A stretch of DNA of 64,000 nt from Luteimicrobium album (GTDB taxonomy: Bacteria > Actinomycetota > Actinomycetes > Actinomycetales > Cellulomonadaceae): contig NZ_BSUK01000001.1 of the NCBI RefSeq assembly GCF_030161555.1, positions 3,162,001 to 3,226,000 of the forward strand. The letters run 5' to 3'. Positions 1-9,681 of the stretch are shown piece after piece (position 1 is the first letter of the stretch; each line of letters begins with the position of its first letter). Under the pieces are notes generated by a model. It worked only from the letters and a program-made list of their open reading frames with translations. It was not told where the DNA came from and ran no database searches. The position numbers and the translations under genes were made by a program.

Positions 1-336
1 GGACGAGGTCGCGCACCTCCGCGTGCTCCTCGCGGTCGAACGGCCAGATCACGAGGTGGTAGCCGGCGTCGCGCGCGGTCTGGGACGCGGCCTGGGCGAA
101 CTCGCCGAGCGTGCCCGACAGGCCGCCGGCGACCGTCGGCAGGACGAGCGCGAGGACGTGGCTGCGGCGGGCGGCCAGGCTGCGGGCGGCGGCGTTGCGC
201 TCGAAGCCGAGCTCCTTGATCGCGGCCATGACCCGGGCACGGGTCTCGGTGCCGATCGGGCGGGCGCCGCTGAGGGCGTAGGACACGGTCGAGAGGAGAC
301 GCCCGCGTGGCGGGCGACGTCCTGCATGGTGGCCAT
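1..336 (-). CDS. LacI-family transcriptional regulator, N-terminal part
   Basis: The protein begins [14 protein letters not shown], the classic LacI/GalR helix-turn-helix opening, so this should be a sugar-responsive DNA-binding repressor. The rest runs off the left edge of the window, so ligand and target are unknown. The frame breaks at about codon 14 (near position 295): adding one C to the CC there restores a normal HTH continuation ([15 protein letters not shown]) and then a LacI core. I treat this as a one-base sequence error. A tandem palindrome just upstream (366-390) fits autoregulation. Family call is secure; specificity is not known. Confidence 0.8.
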
Positions 337-365
337 GCATCCTCCTCGTCGAGTCCGGTTGGTGT

Positions 366-390
366 CGAAGCGCTTCGTCGAAGCGCTTCG
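366..390. promoter_or_regulatory. Tandem LacI-type operator palindromes
   Basis: Two identical 12-bp palindromes CGAAGCGCTTCG lie at 366-377 and 379-390, separated by one base. The central AAGCGCTT with its CG dyad matches the style of LacI-family operators such as actinobacterial CebR/CelR boxes. They sit about 30 bp before the start of the LacI-family gene on the minus strand, so autorepression is the simplest reading. They also lie about 110 bp upstream of def on the other strand. Confidence 0.7.
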
Positions 391-497
391 ATGGTTTAGG
401 AGTATTCATCGAACAAAGACCGGCGTCAAGTCCCTCCGGGCGGCGTGCCCGAGTCGTGACCTTCGGGCGGGGCCTCGCTCGTGAAACAATGCGGGCC

Positions 498-986
498 ATG
501 GCCATGCGCGAGATCCGTACCCTCCCGGACCCCGTCCTGCGCACCCCGTGCGCCGAGATCACCGACATCGACGACGGCGTCCGCGCGCTCGTGGAGGACC
601 TCCTCGAGACGGTCGACGACGAGGGCCGCGCGGGGCTTGCCGCCAACCAGATCGGCGTCAGCCTCCGGGCGTTCTCGTGGAACATCGATGACGAGATCGG
701 CTACGTCCTCAACCCGCGCATCGTCGAGCTGTCGGAGGACGAGTACCAGGACGGCGACGAGGGCTGCCTCTCCGTGCCCGGCCTGTGGTTCCCTACCCGG
801 CGCGCCTGGTACGCGCGCGTCGAGGGCATCGACCTCGACGGCAAGAAGGTCGTCGTCGAGGGAACCGAGCTCATGGGCCGCTGCCTCCAGCACGAGACCG
901 ACCACCTCGACGGGATGCTCTACCTCGACCGGCTCGACCGCGCCGTCCGTAAGAAGGCGATGCGCGCATTGCGCGAGCAGCTCTGA
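498..986 (+). CDS. def: Peptide deformylase
   Basis: Removes the N-formyl group from nascent proteins; a cytosolic metalloenzyme. From the ATG at 498 the protein is 162 aa, normal for the family. All three motifs are present: GLAANQIG (about residues 46-53), EGCLS with the metal Cys (about 90), and QHETDH with the two metal His and catalytic Glu (about 131-136). ATGs at 489 and 504 are in frame, and none has a strong Shine-Dalgarno sequence; I chose 498 because family members usually begin close to the MREIR segment. The frame is intact, and the stop lies 12 bp from the converging HTTM gene. Confidence 0.93.
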   Translation: MAMREIRTLPDPVLRTPCAEITDIDDGVRALVEDLLETVDDEGRAGLAANQIGVSLRAFSWNIDDEIGYVLNPRIVELSEDEYQDGDEGCLSVPGLWFPTRRAWYARVEGIDLDGKKVVVEGTELMGRCLQHETDHLDGMLYLDRLDRAVRKKAMRALREQL

Positions 987-998
987 CCAGGCGGGCGG

Positions 999-2023
999 TC
1001 AGACCCGAACTGACATCGGCCGACTCAGACGTCGCCGCAGCGCGTCGCCTCGACGGCGTAGCCATGCGTTCGCCCACGCATAGGTACGGTCGCTCACGAA
1101 GACGAGGTCGCCTGCCATCATGAACAGGGAGAAAAACGGCAGGCCCATGACGACGGCGATTCCGGCGTGCATGCCGAGGACGGCGAGGACCGCGAGCCGT
1201 CGCGCAACCGGATGCAGGAGGGCCACGGGAAAGAGCACCTGGCAATAGATCGCTCCAGTGCTCACCACCGTGACGAGCAAGCCGTTCGAGACGAGCAGGT
1301 CGGCGAGCCATGGCCACGGGCGGTAGAGATCGAGGATGAGCGGGTAGTAGACGCCCGTGCCGTGCTGCCAGTTGGATCCTTGCGCCTTGGCGAGACCGGA
1401 GATCAGGTAGATGATGCACACCTGGGCGCCGATCGCCACCACTGCTGCGTTGTGAAGGACGGTCGCGGCGTCCCGGAGGCCGCGTCGGAGGGCCGACGGG
1501 GTCCGGCCCCCGGCGGCAGGAGCCGCGTCCGTAGGCGCTTGCGTTGCGGCGCGGTGGCCGCGAGCGGAATCCAACGACCAGCGACCCCCGCGTCGGCGAA
1601 GGCGAGATAGAACAGAAGCAGGCGTAGGACGTTGTCACCCTGGTCCCAGCCGAAGGGCTGCGAGGACAGGAGGCCGGTCGAGAGCACCAGCACGACGGGG
1701 GTGACGGCCCTAGCGTGCCACCCCAGCATGAGCGCGACGGCAGCCAGGAGGAGAAGGACGTACCAGATCGTCAAGACACCGAGAGAGTGGGTCGGCGCGA
1801 ACAGGCGGAAGACGCCGCCGAAGCCCATGTGGGTGTTGAGCGGATCGGTCCATCGCGAGGCCGGCCCCCACAGGTAGTTCCTCGCAGGAAAGTTGACCAG
1901 TAGAAACAGGGACAGGCCGAGACCGAGGACCGCACGCAGGGCGGCGACTCCTCTCTGCGCATGGCGTGCCGCGGTCATCCATGTGACTACACGACCTGGC
2001 GTCTGCATGATCTTGGACGTCAT
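999..2023 (-). CDS. HTTM-domain membrane protein (vitamin K-dependent carboxylase-like)
   Basis: A multi-pass membrane protein with several hydrophobic helices, beginning MTSKIMQTPGRVV, with HTTM-type signatures: an early RNYLWGP segment, FGWDQGDN, then GRWSLDS and a C-terminal half with three or more helices. HTTM proteins are related to the membrane domain of vitamin K-dependent gamma-carboxylase; bacterial roles are mostly unknown. The frame breaks near 1585-1589, where five C on the plus strand should be six; restoring one base gives FADAGGRWSLDSARGHR and joins the halves. Its ATG overlaps the stop of the DUF5819 gene (ATGA), so the two are translationally coupled. Confidence 0.72.
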
Positions 2024-2795
2024 CGCGACCCCTGTGAGTCTACGAAGGCACTAAATCCCTTGCGGTCCTGCCCCGGGCGCGTCTCGAGGGGTCTGCGCCC
2101 TGACGTGACGACAGTCGTACGGCTCGTCGTGCCACGTGCGGTCGAGTAGTAGCTCTCCGTCTGATCCCGCACGATCCGGTACTGGACGTATGTGACATCG
2201 ATCCCGTCGTGTGGGGTGGCGGCCAGGAACTGGGTCGCGTAGAGCGTCAGCACCTCGTCGTAGCCCAGAGCAGTGTCTATCGCCGTCGAGACTGAGCCGT
2301 GGTTCGTTGACGCCATGTCGTCGCGGAGCCGGTTCCACGCGTCGTAGTGGTAGTTCCAGCCGACGTACTTCTCAGCCTCGTCCGGGAGTCCGTTGATAGC
2401 TCGGGCTGCCGACCTCGACAGCTCGGACGTCAAGCGCACCGTGCGGTCCGGGAGCACGGAGTGCCGGAGCCCTTCCAGTTCGTCGGCCGACGGTGTCAAC
2501 CACGGCGTCGTCGTGAGGTCCTTCGAGACGCCCCGGACCTCGAGCAGGTACTGGTCCGCTACAGGGTTGGGCGCGAACAGCGACCAGTTCTGCTGGAACA
2601 GCGGGAGCATGTAGGAGCGCAACGGCGCGTTCACTGCGGAGCTCACGGGCGTCGACGGCCGAACCCACAGATAGGTCGCCCCGAGATGGAGGACGACTGC
2701 CGCCAACGCCACCACCGTCAGCGCAGTCAGCCAAAGGGGACGCGCGCCCCGACGCGCGGCGGCGTCGCGTCTGGACCCTCGCGTTGGTCGCTCAT
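2020..2795 (-). CDS. DUF5819 family membrane-anchored protein
   Basis: It has one N-terminal transmembrane helix (LWLTALTVVALAAVVLHLG) followed by an extracytoplasmic region containing QNWSLFAPNP, the hallmark of DUF5819. Function is unknown, but the family is commonly paired with HTTM proteins, as here, with a 4-base stop/start overlap. I place the start at the ATG at 2795 (MSDQREGPDATPP) behind GGAGG. That start is one base out of frame with the helix, and the likely error is the CCCC run at 2747-2750. Reading further upstream in the uncorrected frame gives only an Arg/Gly-rich stretch with no family resemblance. Confidence 0.68.
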
Positions 2796-2859
2796 GCCCT
2801 CCGGCACCATCACCGCGCCCTTCCCCTGCGTCCACCCCGACTGCGTCTACCTCGACGAC

Positions 2860-2900
2860 ACGCCTGCGTCCGTGCACGAAACGTACACGGACGCAGGCGT
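2860..2900. terminator. Inverted repeat downstream of the surface-protein gene
   Basis: Perfect 15-bp arms, ACGCCTGCGTCCGTG at 2860-2874 and its complement at 2886-2900, with an 11-nt loop. It lies about 30 bp after the stop of the minus-strand surface-protein gene and before the DUF5819 gene, so it probably ends or attenuates the surface-protein transcript. No T-tract follows. Confidence 0.6.
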
Positions 2901-2927
2901 ATCGGTGCTACGCCACACCGCCTCCGG

Positions 2928-5900
2928 TCAACGCACCGGCAGCTTCCGGCGTTGCACCGTGGTCGCGAGCCTCAGCGCGAGCCCGAGCAGCAGGAGCGCA
3001 GCGGTCGCGGATCCGACGACGATGGCGTTCGCGCCGGTCGCGGCGAGCGTCGACGGCCCACCGCTCGACGTCGACCCGCCTGACGAGGTACCGACAGGTC
3101 CGGAGCCCGTTCCGGTGGGCGCCGTCCCGCCGCCCGAGGGCGTCAGTGCGTACACCTCGAATGAGACAGCTCGAGTCGAATCACCGATCGAGTCACTCGT
3201 TGCGATCGCCGTGTGCATCCCCAGATCGAACGACTCCGGAACAAGGAACGTCCAGCTCACGACACCAGCCGAGTTGGCCGCCTTCGACGCGAGTTCGATC
3301 GTCTGCGGGGAATGGATCACCGCGTGTACCGACTCGCCGGGCTGGAAACCGGAAGCACTGAATGTTTCTGGCTCTCCGCGCTGCAGACGGGGAATCGTCA
3401 CGGCTCCCTCGATTTCACGAGTGCTGCCGGACTGATCACCCGACTGGTCGCCCGCGGCGGTGCCGGTCTGGTCGCCCGACTGGTCGCCGGACTGATCACC
3501 CGCGGGGGTGCCGGTCTGATCGCCGGACTGGTCGCCTGCGGGGGTGCCGGTCTGGTCGCCGGTCTGGTCGCCGGTCTGGTCGCCGGTCTGGTCGCCGGTC
3601 TGGTCGCCTGCGGGGGTGCCGGTCTGGTCGCCGGACTGGTCGCCGGTCTGGTCGCCCGACTGGTCGCCCGCGGGGGTCCCGGTCTGGTCACCGGACTGGT
3701 CGCCTGCGGGGGTGCCGGTCTGGTCGCCGGACTGGTCGCCGGTCTGGTCGCCCGACTGGTCGCCCGACTGGTCGCCCGCGGGGTCCCGGTCTGGTCACCG
3801 GACTGGTCGCCCGCGGGGGTGCCGGTCTGGTCGCCGGACTGGTCGCCGGTCTGGTCGCCGGTCTGGTCGCCCGACTGGTCGCCCGACTGGTCGCCTGCGG
3901 GGGTGCCGGTCTGGTCGCCGGACTGGTCGCCTGCGGGGGTGCCGGTCTGGTCGCCCGACTGGTCGCCCGACTGGTCGCCTGCGGGGGTGCCGGTCTGGTC
4001 GCCGGACTGGTCGCCTGCGGGGGTGCCGGTCTGGTCGCCGGACTGGTCGCCCGACTGGTCTCCGGACTGATCACCCGCGGGGGTGCCGGTCTGATCGCCG
4101 GACTGGTCGCCGGACTGGTCGCCTGCGGGGGTGCCGGTCTGATCGCCGGTCTGGTCACCGGACTGGTCGCCTGCGGGGGTGCCTGTCTGGTCGCCCGACT
4201 GGTCGCCCGCGGGGGTCCCGGTCTGGTCGCCGGACTGGTCGCCTGCGGGGGTGCCGGTCTGGTCGCCCGACTGGTCGCCCGACTGGTCGCCTGCGGGGGT
4301 GCCGGTCTGGTCGCCGGACTGGTCGCCTGCGGGGGTGCCGGTCTGGTCGCCGGACTGGTCGCCCGACTGGTCTCCGGACTGATCACCCGCGGGGGTGCCG
4401 GTCTGATCGCCGGACTGGTCGCCGGACTGGTCGCCTGCGGGGGTGCCGGTCTGATCGCCGGTCTGGTCACCGGACTGGTCGCCTGCGGGGGTGCCTGTCT
4501 GGTCGCCCGACTGGTCGCCCGCGGGGGTCCCGGTCTGGTCACCGGACTGGTCGCCCGCGGGGGTGCCGGTCTGGTCACCGGACTGGTCGCCTGCGGGGGT
4601 GCCGGTCTGGTCGCCGGACTGGTCGCCTGCGGGGGTGCCGGTCTGGTCGCCGGACTGGTCGCCCGACTGGTCTCCGGACTGGTCGCCTGCGGGGGTGCCT
4701 GTCTGGTCGCCGGACTGGTCGCCGGACTGGTCGCCTGCGGGGGTGCCGGTCTGATCGCCGGTCTGGTCACCGGACTGGTCGCCTGCGGGGGTGCCTGTCT
4801 GGTCGCCGGACTGGTCGCCTGCGGGGGTGCCTGTCTGGTCGCCGGACTGGTCGCCTGCGGGGGTGCCGGTCTGATCGCCGGACTGGTCGCCGGTCTGGTC
4901 GCCCGACTGGTCGCCCGCGGGGGTCCCGGTCTGGTCACCGGACTGGTCGCCTGCGGGGGTTCCGGTCTGGTCGCCGGACTGGTCGCCGGACTGATCGCCC
5001 GACTGGTCGCCTGCGGGGGTGCCGGTCTGGTCACCCGACTGCGTTCCCGTCTGGTCGCCGGTGTCCGCAGCGATCTCGAGCGGTGCGGTGGCGTGGTCGC
5101 CGTCCGCGTCGGAAGCGTCGACCGTGTACGTGCCGTCGCCGGCATCGGAAGGAACGTCGACGGTCGTGGTGAAGTTCCCGTCGACGTCGGTGTGCGCTGT
5201 GACGGGGTCTCCGACGTTGTTGCCGTCAGGATCCTTGAGCTGGACGGTGACGTCGGTGTCCGGCGGGAACCCGGTTCCGTCCACCGTGACGGAGTCGCCG
5301 GGTGCGGCAGTGGTCGGGTCGACCGTGATCGTCGGGTTGCTCGCCTCGACTTCACTCGACCGCACGGTCGCGCTGGCAAGGTTGAGCTCCGCGACGTCAC
5401 CCGCGAGCAGCTGCAGCTGGATGGCTCGTTCCGTGAAGGTGGCGTCCGCGGTGCCGGGTGAGGGCTGTTGGACGTTCAGCGTCAGGCCGATGATCTGGTT
5501 GATCGCCAGCAGAGCTGGATTGAGGGCGTCCGTCACGGTCTTGATGGTGGCCGCAACCGTGGTGCCCAGCGTGTTCACGACGGAGCCGGAGCCGGTCACG
5601 AGCGGCGCGACGAGCGCACGCAGCGGTGCGATGAGTGCGGTGGCGTCGAGGCTGGCCACCGGAATGTTCGCGAGGACGGCCGAGAGCGTGGCGGTGGGGT
5701 CGTCTCCGGAGGTGCCGGCGAAGTCTCCCACCGTGCCGCTGACGACCGCGTCGATCGACGACCTCACAGCGAGAGGGCCGACGCCAGTCGTCTGGCTGGC
5801 GTGCAGCTCGACATCCACCGTGGCGGCTTCGAGAAGGTCCGTGACCGCGTCGGTCACGTGTCCGACCAAGACGTCGAGGTCGGCGCCGACCGCGGAGACG

Positions 5901-6920
5901 ATGTTGTTCAGCGTCGTGGCGGACAACACGGGTGTGTTCGCAGGCAGACCGTTGAGGGAGCCCCGAGCAGGGTGTCGAGGTCGACGTTGAGCGTTCCGGC
6001 CTCGAGGTTGAGGGTCACGCCGTTGGTTGTCACGTCCTGCCCGAGGACGTCATGGATCGTGGATGTCGCGGCCGCGCTGTCGAAGTTCACCGTCGCGGTA
6101 GCGTCCAGGTCCGTGCCGAGCACGTTGAGTACCGCATCCAGGAGCGGGTTGTCCGTGACGGCTCCGACCAGCGCGTCGGCGAGGCCGCCGTCGCCGGTGA
6201 GTCCGTTGAGCGCGGTCGTGATGCCGCCGACCGCGTCCTGGGCGATCGCGTCGTACAGTCCGGCGATCAGGGTCGAGTGAGCGGTGAGCTTGCCGTCGGC
6301 GACCTGGTATGCGCCGGCGGGGGCGGCCCCGGGGTTGCTGTCGCGGATGCGCTGATCGCGCCGAGGTCCACCGACAGCTTGTCGAGTGCGGTGGAGACGA
6401 CCGGCACGTTGCTCAGGAGGGCGTCGAGCGTAATCGTGGCGTCTGACGGGCGAGCAGCGCTCCCGCCTACCGCGATGGCGCCGGTGTCTGTGATGGCGCC
6501 GGACGACGCGTAGGCCGAGCCGTCGTCCTTCGCCTCGGCGTATTGGCCGCCGACGCCCAGCTTGACGATGCCGTTGTTCCCGAAGAGGTTGACCCCGTTG
6601 GTCTGCAGCGTGAGCAGGTCCGCGACGGCGGAGGCGTCGAGGTTGCTCGGTCCGTCCGTCGGATGGGTACCGCTCGGGTTCTCGGCGGTGGCCCCGTCGA
6701 GTGCCGCGACCGTGTCGAGGTCGAGTGTGAGCGCGCTACCGCTAAGCAGCCGCCCGTACGCCTCGCTGACGTCAGTGGGCGCCGCGGTTGCGGGGAGGGC
6801 CGTCAGGGAGACGGCGCCGATGATGACGGACGTCGCCGCGAGTGCGACGCCTCGTCTGACCGTTCGTGCCCGCGTCGTGCGGACCGCGAGCCAATGGCTC
6901 GCCTTACGTTGTGAATCCAC
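2928..6920 (-). CDS. Secreted choice-of-anchor G-like surface protein with GDQ repeat stalk and LAATG sorting signal
   Basis: About 1,330 aa once three frame breaks are repaired. Residues 1-47 form a signal peptide (Arg-rich, hydrophobic core, ALPATA-AP cleavage). Next comes a roughly 430-residue region rich in small and aliphatic residues (TLDLDTVAALDGAT; choice-of-anchor G type), then an Ig-like domain (SVTVDGTGFPPDTDVTVQL), then about 540 residues of GDQ[S/T] and GDQTGTPA repeats. A second Ig-like domain follows (RGEPETFSASGFQPGESV). The end is LAATG, a hydrophobic helix and a basic tail (TTVQRRK), a sortase E-type LAxTG signal. Breaks: near 6350 (GAIS to IRDSNPG), 5961-5964 (short C run) and 3780-3783 (four G where sister repeats have five). 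Probable adhesin or wall-associated protein; ligand unknown. Confidence 0.75.
3431..5060 (-). repeat. In-frame tandem repeat array encoding GDQ[S/T](GTPA) stalk
   Basis: The array is built from a 12-bp unit (Gly-Asp-Gln-Ser/Thr) and a 12-bp GTPA spacer unit, usually combined as a 36-bp GDQTGTPAGDQS module. There is also a higher-order period of 312 bp: the distinctive segment starting TCCGGACTGATCACC at 4061 recurs at 4373. Unit lengths are multiples of three and contain no stops, so every frame on both strands stays open; only the minus-strand frame continues flanking domains. Such arrays expand and contract and are also assembly-prone. Confidence 0.92.
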
Positions 6921-7263
6921 TTCGCTCTTCCCCTCACCTGCATCAGCTTTGATCCGGCAGCTGGGAGGCTGAAGTGGGATGTACTCGCCCCCGGCACTCT
7001 CAGGGAACCACCAGATTGGGGCCCACGCTCCCAGGAAACGTTCAACTGGAGGGTGAAATAAGCATCAGCCCTGGAGAGGAATCGCGCTCCGCGCCGTGTC
7101 GTGTCGACGCGACACGGACGTTTGCGGGCCCGGACTTCCCGCGTGCAGGCCGTCTCGGGCATACTGGATCGCGTAACGCCGTGCACGGGCCCAGATCCCG
7201 TTGCCGTGACGCAGTCCGGGCGAGGCCGTTGGGGAAGGCGAACCTCGACCCTGGGAGGACGAC
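6921..7263. other. Divergent intergenic region, surface protein / DUF3145
   Basis: This 343-bp stretch holds no convincing gene. It must carry the promoters of the minus-strand surface protein and of plus-strand DUF3145. A short dyad, CCGTGTCG at 7094-7101 and CGACACGG at 7110-7117, is a possible operator. A GGGAGGACGAC ribosome-binding region precedes the DUF3145 ATG. No promoter pair stands out clearly. Confidence 0.55.
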
Positions 7264-7764
7264 ATGGCAGGTGCCATCACCCGCGGTGTCCTTTTCGTGC
7301 ACTCAGCGCCCCGCGCCCTGTGCCCGCACCTGGAGTGGGCCGCCAGCGACGTCCTGGGCGGCCGGGTGGCCCTCGACTGGATCGAGCAGCCGGCCGGACC
7401 CGGGCTGCTGCGCGCCGAGCACTCCTGGCAGGGGCCGCAGGGGACCGGGGCGCGCCTTGCCTCCGCGTTCCGTGGCTGGGCGGGCCTGCGCTACGAGGTC
7501 ACCGAGGAGCCGAGCGCCGGCGCCGACGGCGCCAGGTGGTCCCACACCCCGTCGTTGGGGATCTTCCACGCCGTGACGGACGCCCACGGGAACATCGTCG
7601 TGCCGGAGGACCGGATCCGTGCGGCCCTCACCGAGCACCACGACCAGCGGGCCCTCCGCGACGCCCTGGACCTGGCGCTGGGTCAGGCCTGGGACGACGA
7701 GCTGGAGCCGTTCCGGTACGCCGGGGCGGGCGCGCCGGTGCGCTGGCTGCACCGCGTGGGCTGA
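7264..7764 (+). CDS. DUF3145 family protein
   Basis: 166 aa, intact frame, ATG preceded by GGGAGGACGAC. The start MAGAITRGVLFVHSAPRALCPHLEWA and the DWIEQP and LRYEVTEEPS segments are characteristic of DUF3145, a cytosolic family restricted to actinobacteria. The family has no assigned reaction, and I see no catalytic motif. It faces the converging fatty-acid cluster, separated from it by a palindromic element, and is a single-gene unit. Confidence 0.85.
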   Translation: MAGAITRGVLFVHSAPRALCPHLEWAASDVLGGRVALDWIEQPAGPGLLRAEHSWQGPQGTGARLASAFRGWAGLRYEVTEEPSAGADGARWSHTPSLGIFHAVTDAHGNIVVPEDRIRAALTEHHDQRALRDALDLALGQAWDDELEPFRYAGAGAPVRWLHRVG

Positions 7765-7954
7765 TTCGCCGTCGGCTCGTCGTTCGCGGTTCCGTCCGGG
7801 CGGCGGGCCGGGGTGTTCGCGCGCGGTCTGCCATCCGCCTCGCTCGTTCCCCGCTCGGCTCCCGCCAGTCCCGGCCACGACCGCGCGCGAACACCTCGCC
7901 CCACCGTCCTCGGAGCCGCGGTCGCGTTCCGCTGCGCCTCCTCGGCAGATGCTC

Positions 7955-8027
7955 ACCGAGAACGAGGTTTGTTCGCCGAGAACGAGTGTCATGCTCTCGT
8001 TCTCGGCGAAAACCCTCGTACTCGACG
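7955..8027. repeat. Nested palindromic element, copy 1 (convergent-gene junction)
   Basis: The core is a perfect 15-bp stem: TTCGCCGAGAACGAG at 7972-7986 pairs with 7996-8010 across a 9-nt loop. A direct copy of the arm (CCGAGAACGAG) lies just upstream at 7956-7966, and CCTCGTACTCGACG follows at 8014-8027, so the outer arms form an imperfect second stem. A sister copy is at 60524-60595. Its position between the ends of DUF3145 and fabF suggests a bidirectional terminator or a REP-like mobile palindrome. Confidence 0.82.
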
Positions 8028-8089
8028 GCGCAAACACCCGCGGGCTCGCTCGGAAAGGCGACCCCGCGGGTGTGTACGAGCGGCGAAGC

Positions 8090-9333
8090 TCAGGCGTTCG
8101 TCACGACCAGCGCCACGTTGTGGCCCCCGAAGCCGAACGAGTTGTTGACCGCGGCGATGTCGCCGGCCGGCAGGTCGGCCGGGGCGTCGCGGACGAGTGG
8201 GACGTCGAGCTCCGGGTCGGGGTTGTCGACGTTGATGGTGGGCGGCGCCTTGCGCTCAGCGACGGCCTTGACGGTGAACAGGGTCTCGAGGGCGCCGGCG
8301 CCCCCGAGGAGGTGGCCAGTCATGGACTTGGTCGCGGACAGGGCGATGTGGTCGGCCTCGGACGCGAAGAGGTTCCGGATGGCGCGGGCCTCGACCATGT
8401 CGCCGACCTTGGTCGAGGTGGCGTGTGCGTTGACGTGCACGACGTCGCGGGGACTGATGCCCGCGTCCTCCATGGCGAAGCGCATCGCCCGGATCTGTCC
8501 GCGGCCCTCAGGCTCGGGGGATGTGATGTGGTACGCGTCGGCAGAAATCCCGACGCCGGCGATCTTCGCGTAGACGCGCGCCCCGCGGGCGGCGGCGTGC
8601 TCGGCGGACTCGAGGATGACGACCGCGGCACCCTCACCGATGACGAAGCCATCACGGTCGACGTCGTAGGGACGGGAGGCGCCGGCCGGGTCGTCGTTAC
8701 GAAGCGAGATCGTGCGTGACGCAGCGAACGACGCCAGAGGCATCGGGTGGATGACGGCTTCGGTGCCGCCGGCGATGACGACGTCGGCGCGTCCGAGACG
8801 GATCATGTCGACGCCGTACCCGATGGCCTCGGCGCCGGACGCGCACGCGGACACGAGCGCGTGGGCGCCGGCCTGGGCGTTGAAGTCGAGGGAGATGTAC
8901 GCCGTGGGAGAGTTCGGCATGAGCATCGGGACGGTGGTCGGCAGCATGCGCCGGGCGCCGCGCTCACGGAGGGTGTCCCAGCCGTCGAGGGTCGTGATGA
9001 TGCCGCCGATGCCGGACGAGACGACGGACCCGAGCCGCTCGGGGTCGACCTCGGGGCTGCCGGCGTCGGCCCAGGCCTCGCGCGCGGAGGCAAGGGCGTA
9101 CTGCGCGGACGGGTCCATGCGCTTGGTCTCGGGACGCGTGAGCCGCTCGCTGACGTCGCCGATGACGGTGGCCGCGAAGTTCACGGGGATGCCGTAGGTC
9201 TCGGCCCAGTCGTTGTCGAGGGTCCGGGCACCGGAGGTCCCTGCGAGGGCGGCCTGCCAGGTGCTGGGCGCGTCCTCGCCGAGCGAGGTGAAGGCGCCGA
9301 GGCCGGTGACGACGACGTCGGTTCGGGGGTCAT
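8090..9333 (-). CDS. fabF: Beta-ketoacyl-ACP synthase II
   Basis: Elongating condensing enzyme of type II fatty-acid synthesis, about 413 aa. The Cys-His-His triad is visible: ACASG (nucleophile Cys), NAHATST and TGHLLGGAG. The start is placed at the ATG at 9333, just before VVVTGLGAFTSLGEDAPSTW, the normal FabF opening. The frame breaks at the run of five G at 9325-9329, and six are needed to give MTPRTDVVVTGLG. Without repair the product would start internally and lack the first strands of the thiolase fold. It is the last gene of the fasR-fabD-acpP-fabF unit, 99 bp after acpP. Confidence 0.93.
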
Positions 9334-9365
9334 CGGGTCTCCTGGGGTGTCACGGTCCGGGACAC

Positions 9366-9400
9366 GTCGCGGCGGGCGCGGGGTGCGCGCCCGCCGCGAC
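9366..9400. terminator. Strong hairpin between acpP and fabF
   Basis: Perfect 14-bp arms, GTCGCGGCGGGCGC at 9366-9379 and its complement at 9387-9400, with a 7-nt loop. It sits in the 99-bp gap between acpP and fabF, both on the minus strand. This fits a processing or partial-termination site that would leave more acpP than fabF message. There is no T-tract. Confidence 0.65.
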
Positions 9401-9432
9401 GGGGTGGGGCGGGTGCCCCGTGGTGCTTCGCG

Positions 9433-9681
9433 TCAGGCCTGGGCCTTCGCGATGTACGAGACGGCGTCACCGACGGTGGACAGGTTCTTGACGTCCTCGT
9501 CGGGGATGCGGACGTCGAACTTGTCCTCGGCGTGGGTGATGATCGTCATCATCGACAGGGAGTCGATGTCGAGGTCGTCGGTGAACGACGCGCTCGGGAC
9601 GACGGCGGAGGCCGGCTGACCGGACTCCTCGGCGACGATCTCGGCGAGGCCGGCGAGGACTTCCTCTTCGGTGTAGGCCAT
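9433..9681 (-). CDS. acpP: Acyl carrier protein
   Basis: 82-aa acidic carrier of fatty-acid intermediates. The DDLDIDSLSMM motif carries the phosphopantetheine attachment Ser at about residue 41. The ATG at 9681 follows an AAGGAG ribosome-binding site. The frame is intact. It lies between fabD and fabF, where actinobacteria normally have fabH between fabD and acpP; only 156 bp separate fabD and acpP here. Confidence 0.96.
   Translation of the reverse strand: MAYTEEEVLAGLAEIVAEESGQPASAVVPSASFTDDLDIDSLSMMTIITHAEDKFDVRIPDEDVKNLSTVGDAVSYIAKAQA

Noticed and set aside
1167..1610. Plus-strand open frame opposite the HTTM gene
   Set aside because: Antisense frame with typical high-GC shadow composition (His/Arg/Glu rich), no start context and no family resemblance.
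3431..5060. CRISPR-like appearance of a regular 36-bp repeat array
   Set aside because: There are no unique spacers; all sequence between repeats is repeat variant and coding, and no cas genes are nearby.
3213..5461. Long plus-strand and alternative-frame open frames over the repeat region (for example Leu-Val-Ala and Trp-Ser-Pro repeat proteins)
   Set aside because: The repeat units are multiples of three with no stops in any frame, so all six frames are open. Only the minus-strand GDQ frame connects to a signal peptide, Ig-like domains and a sorting signal.
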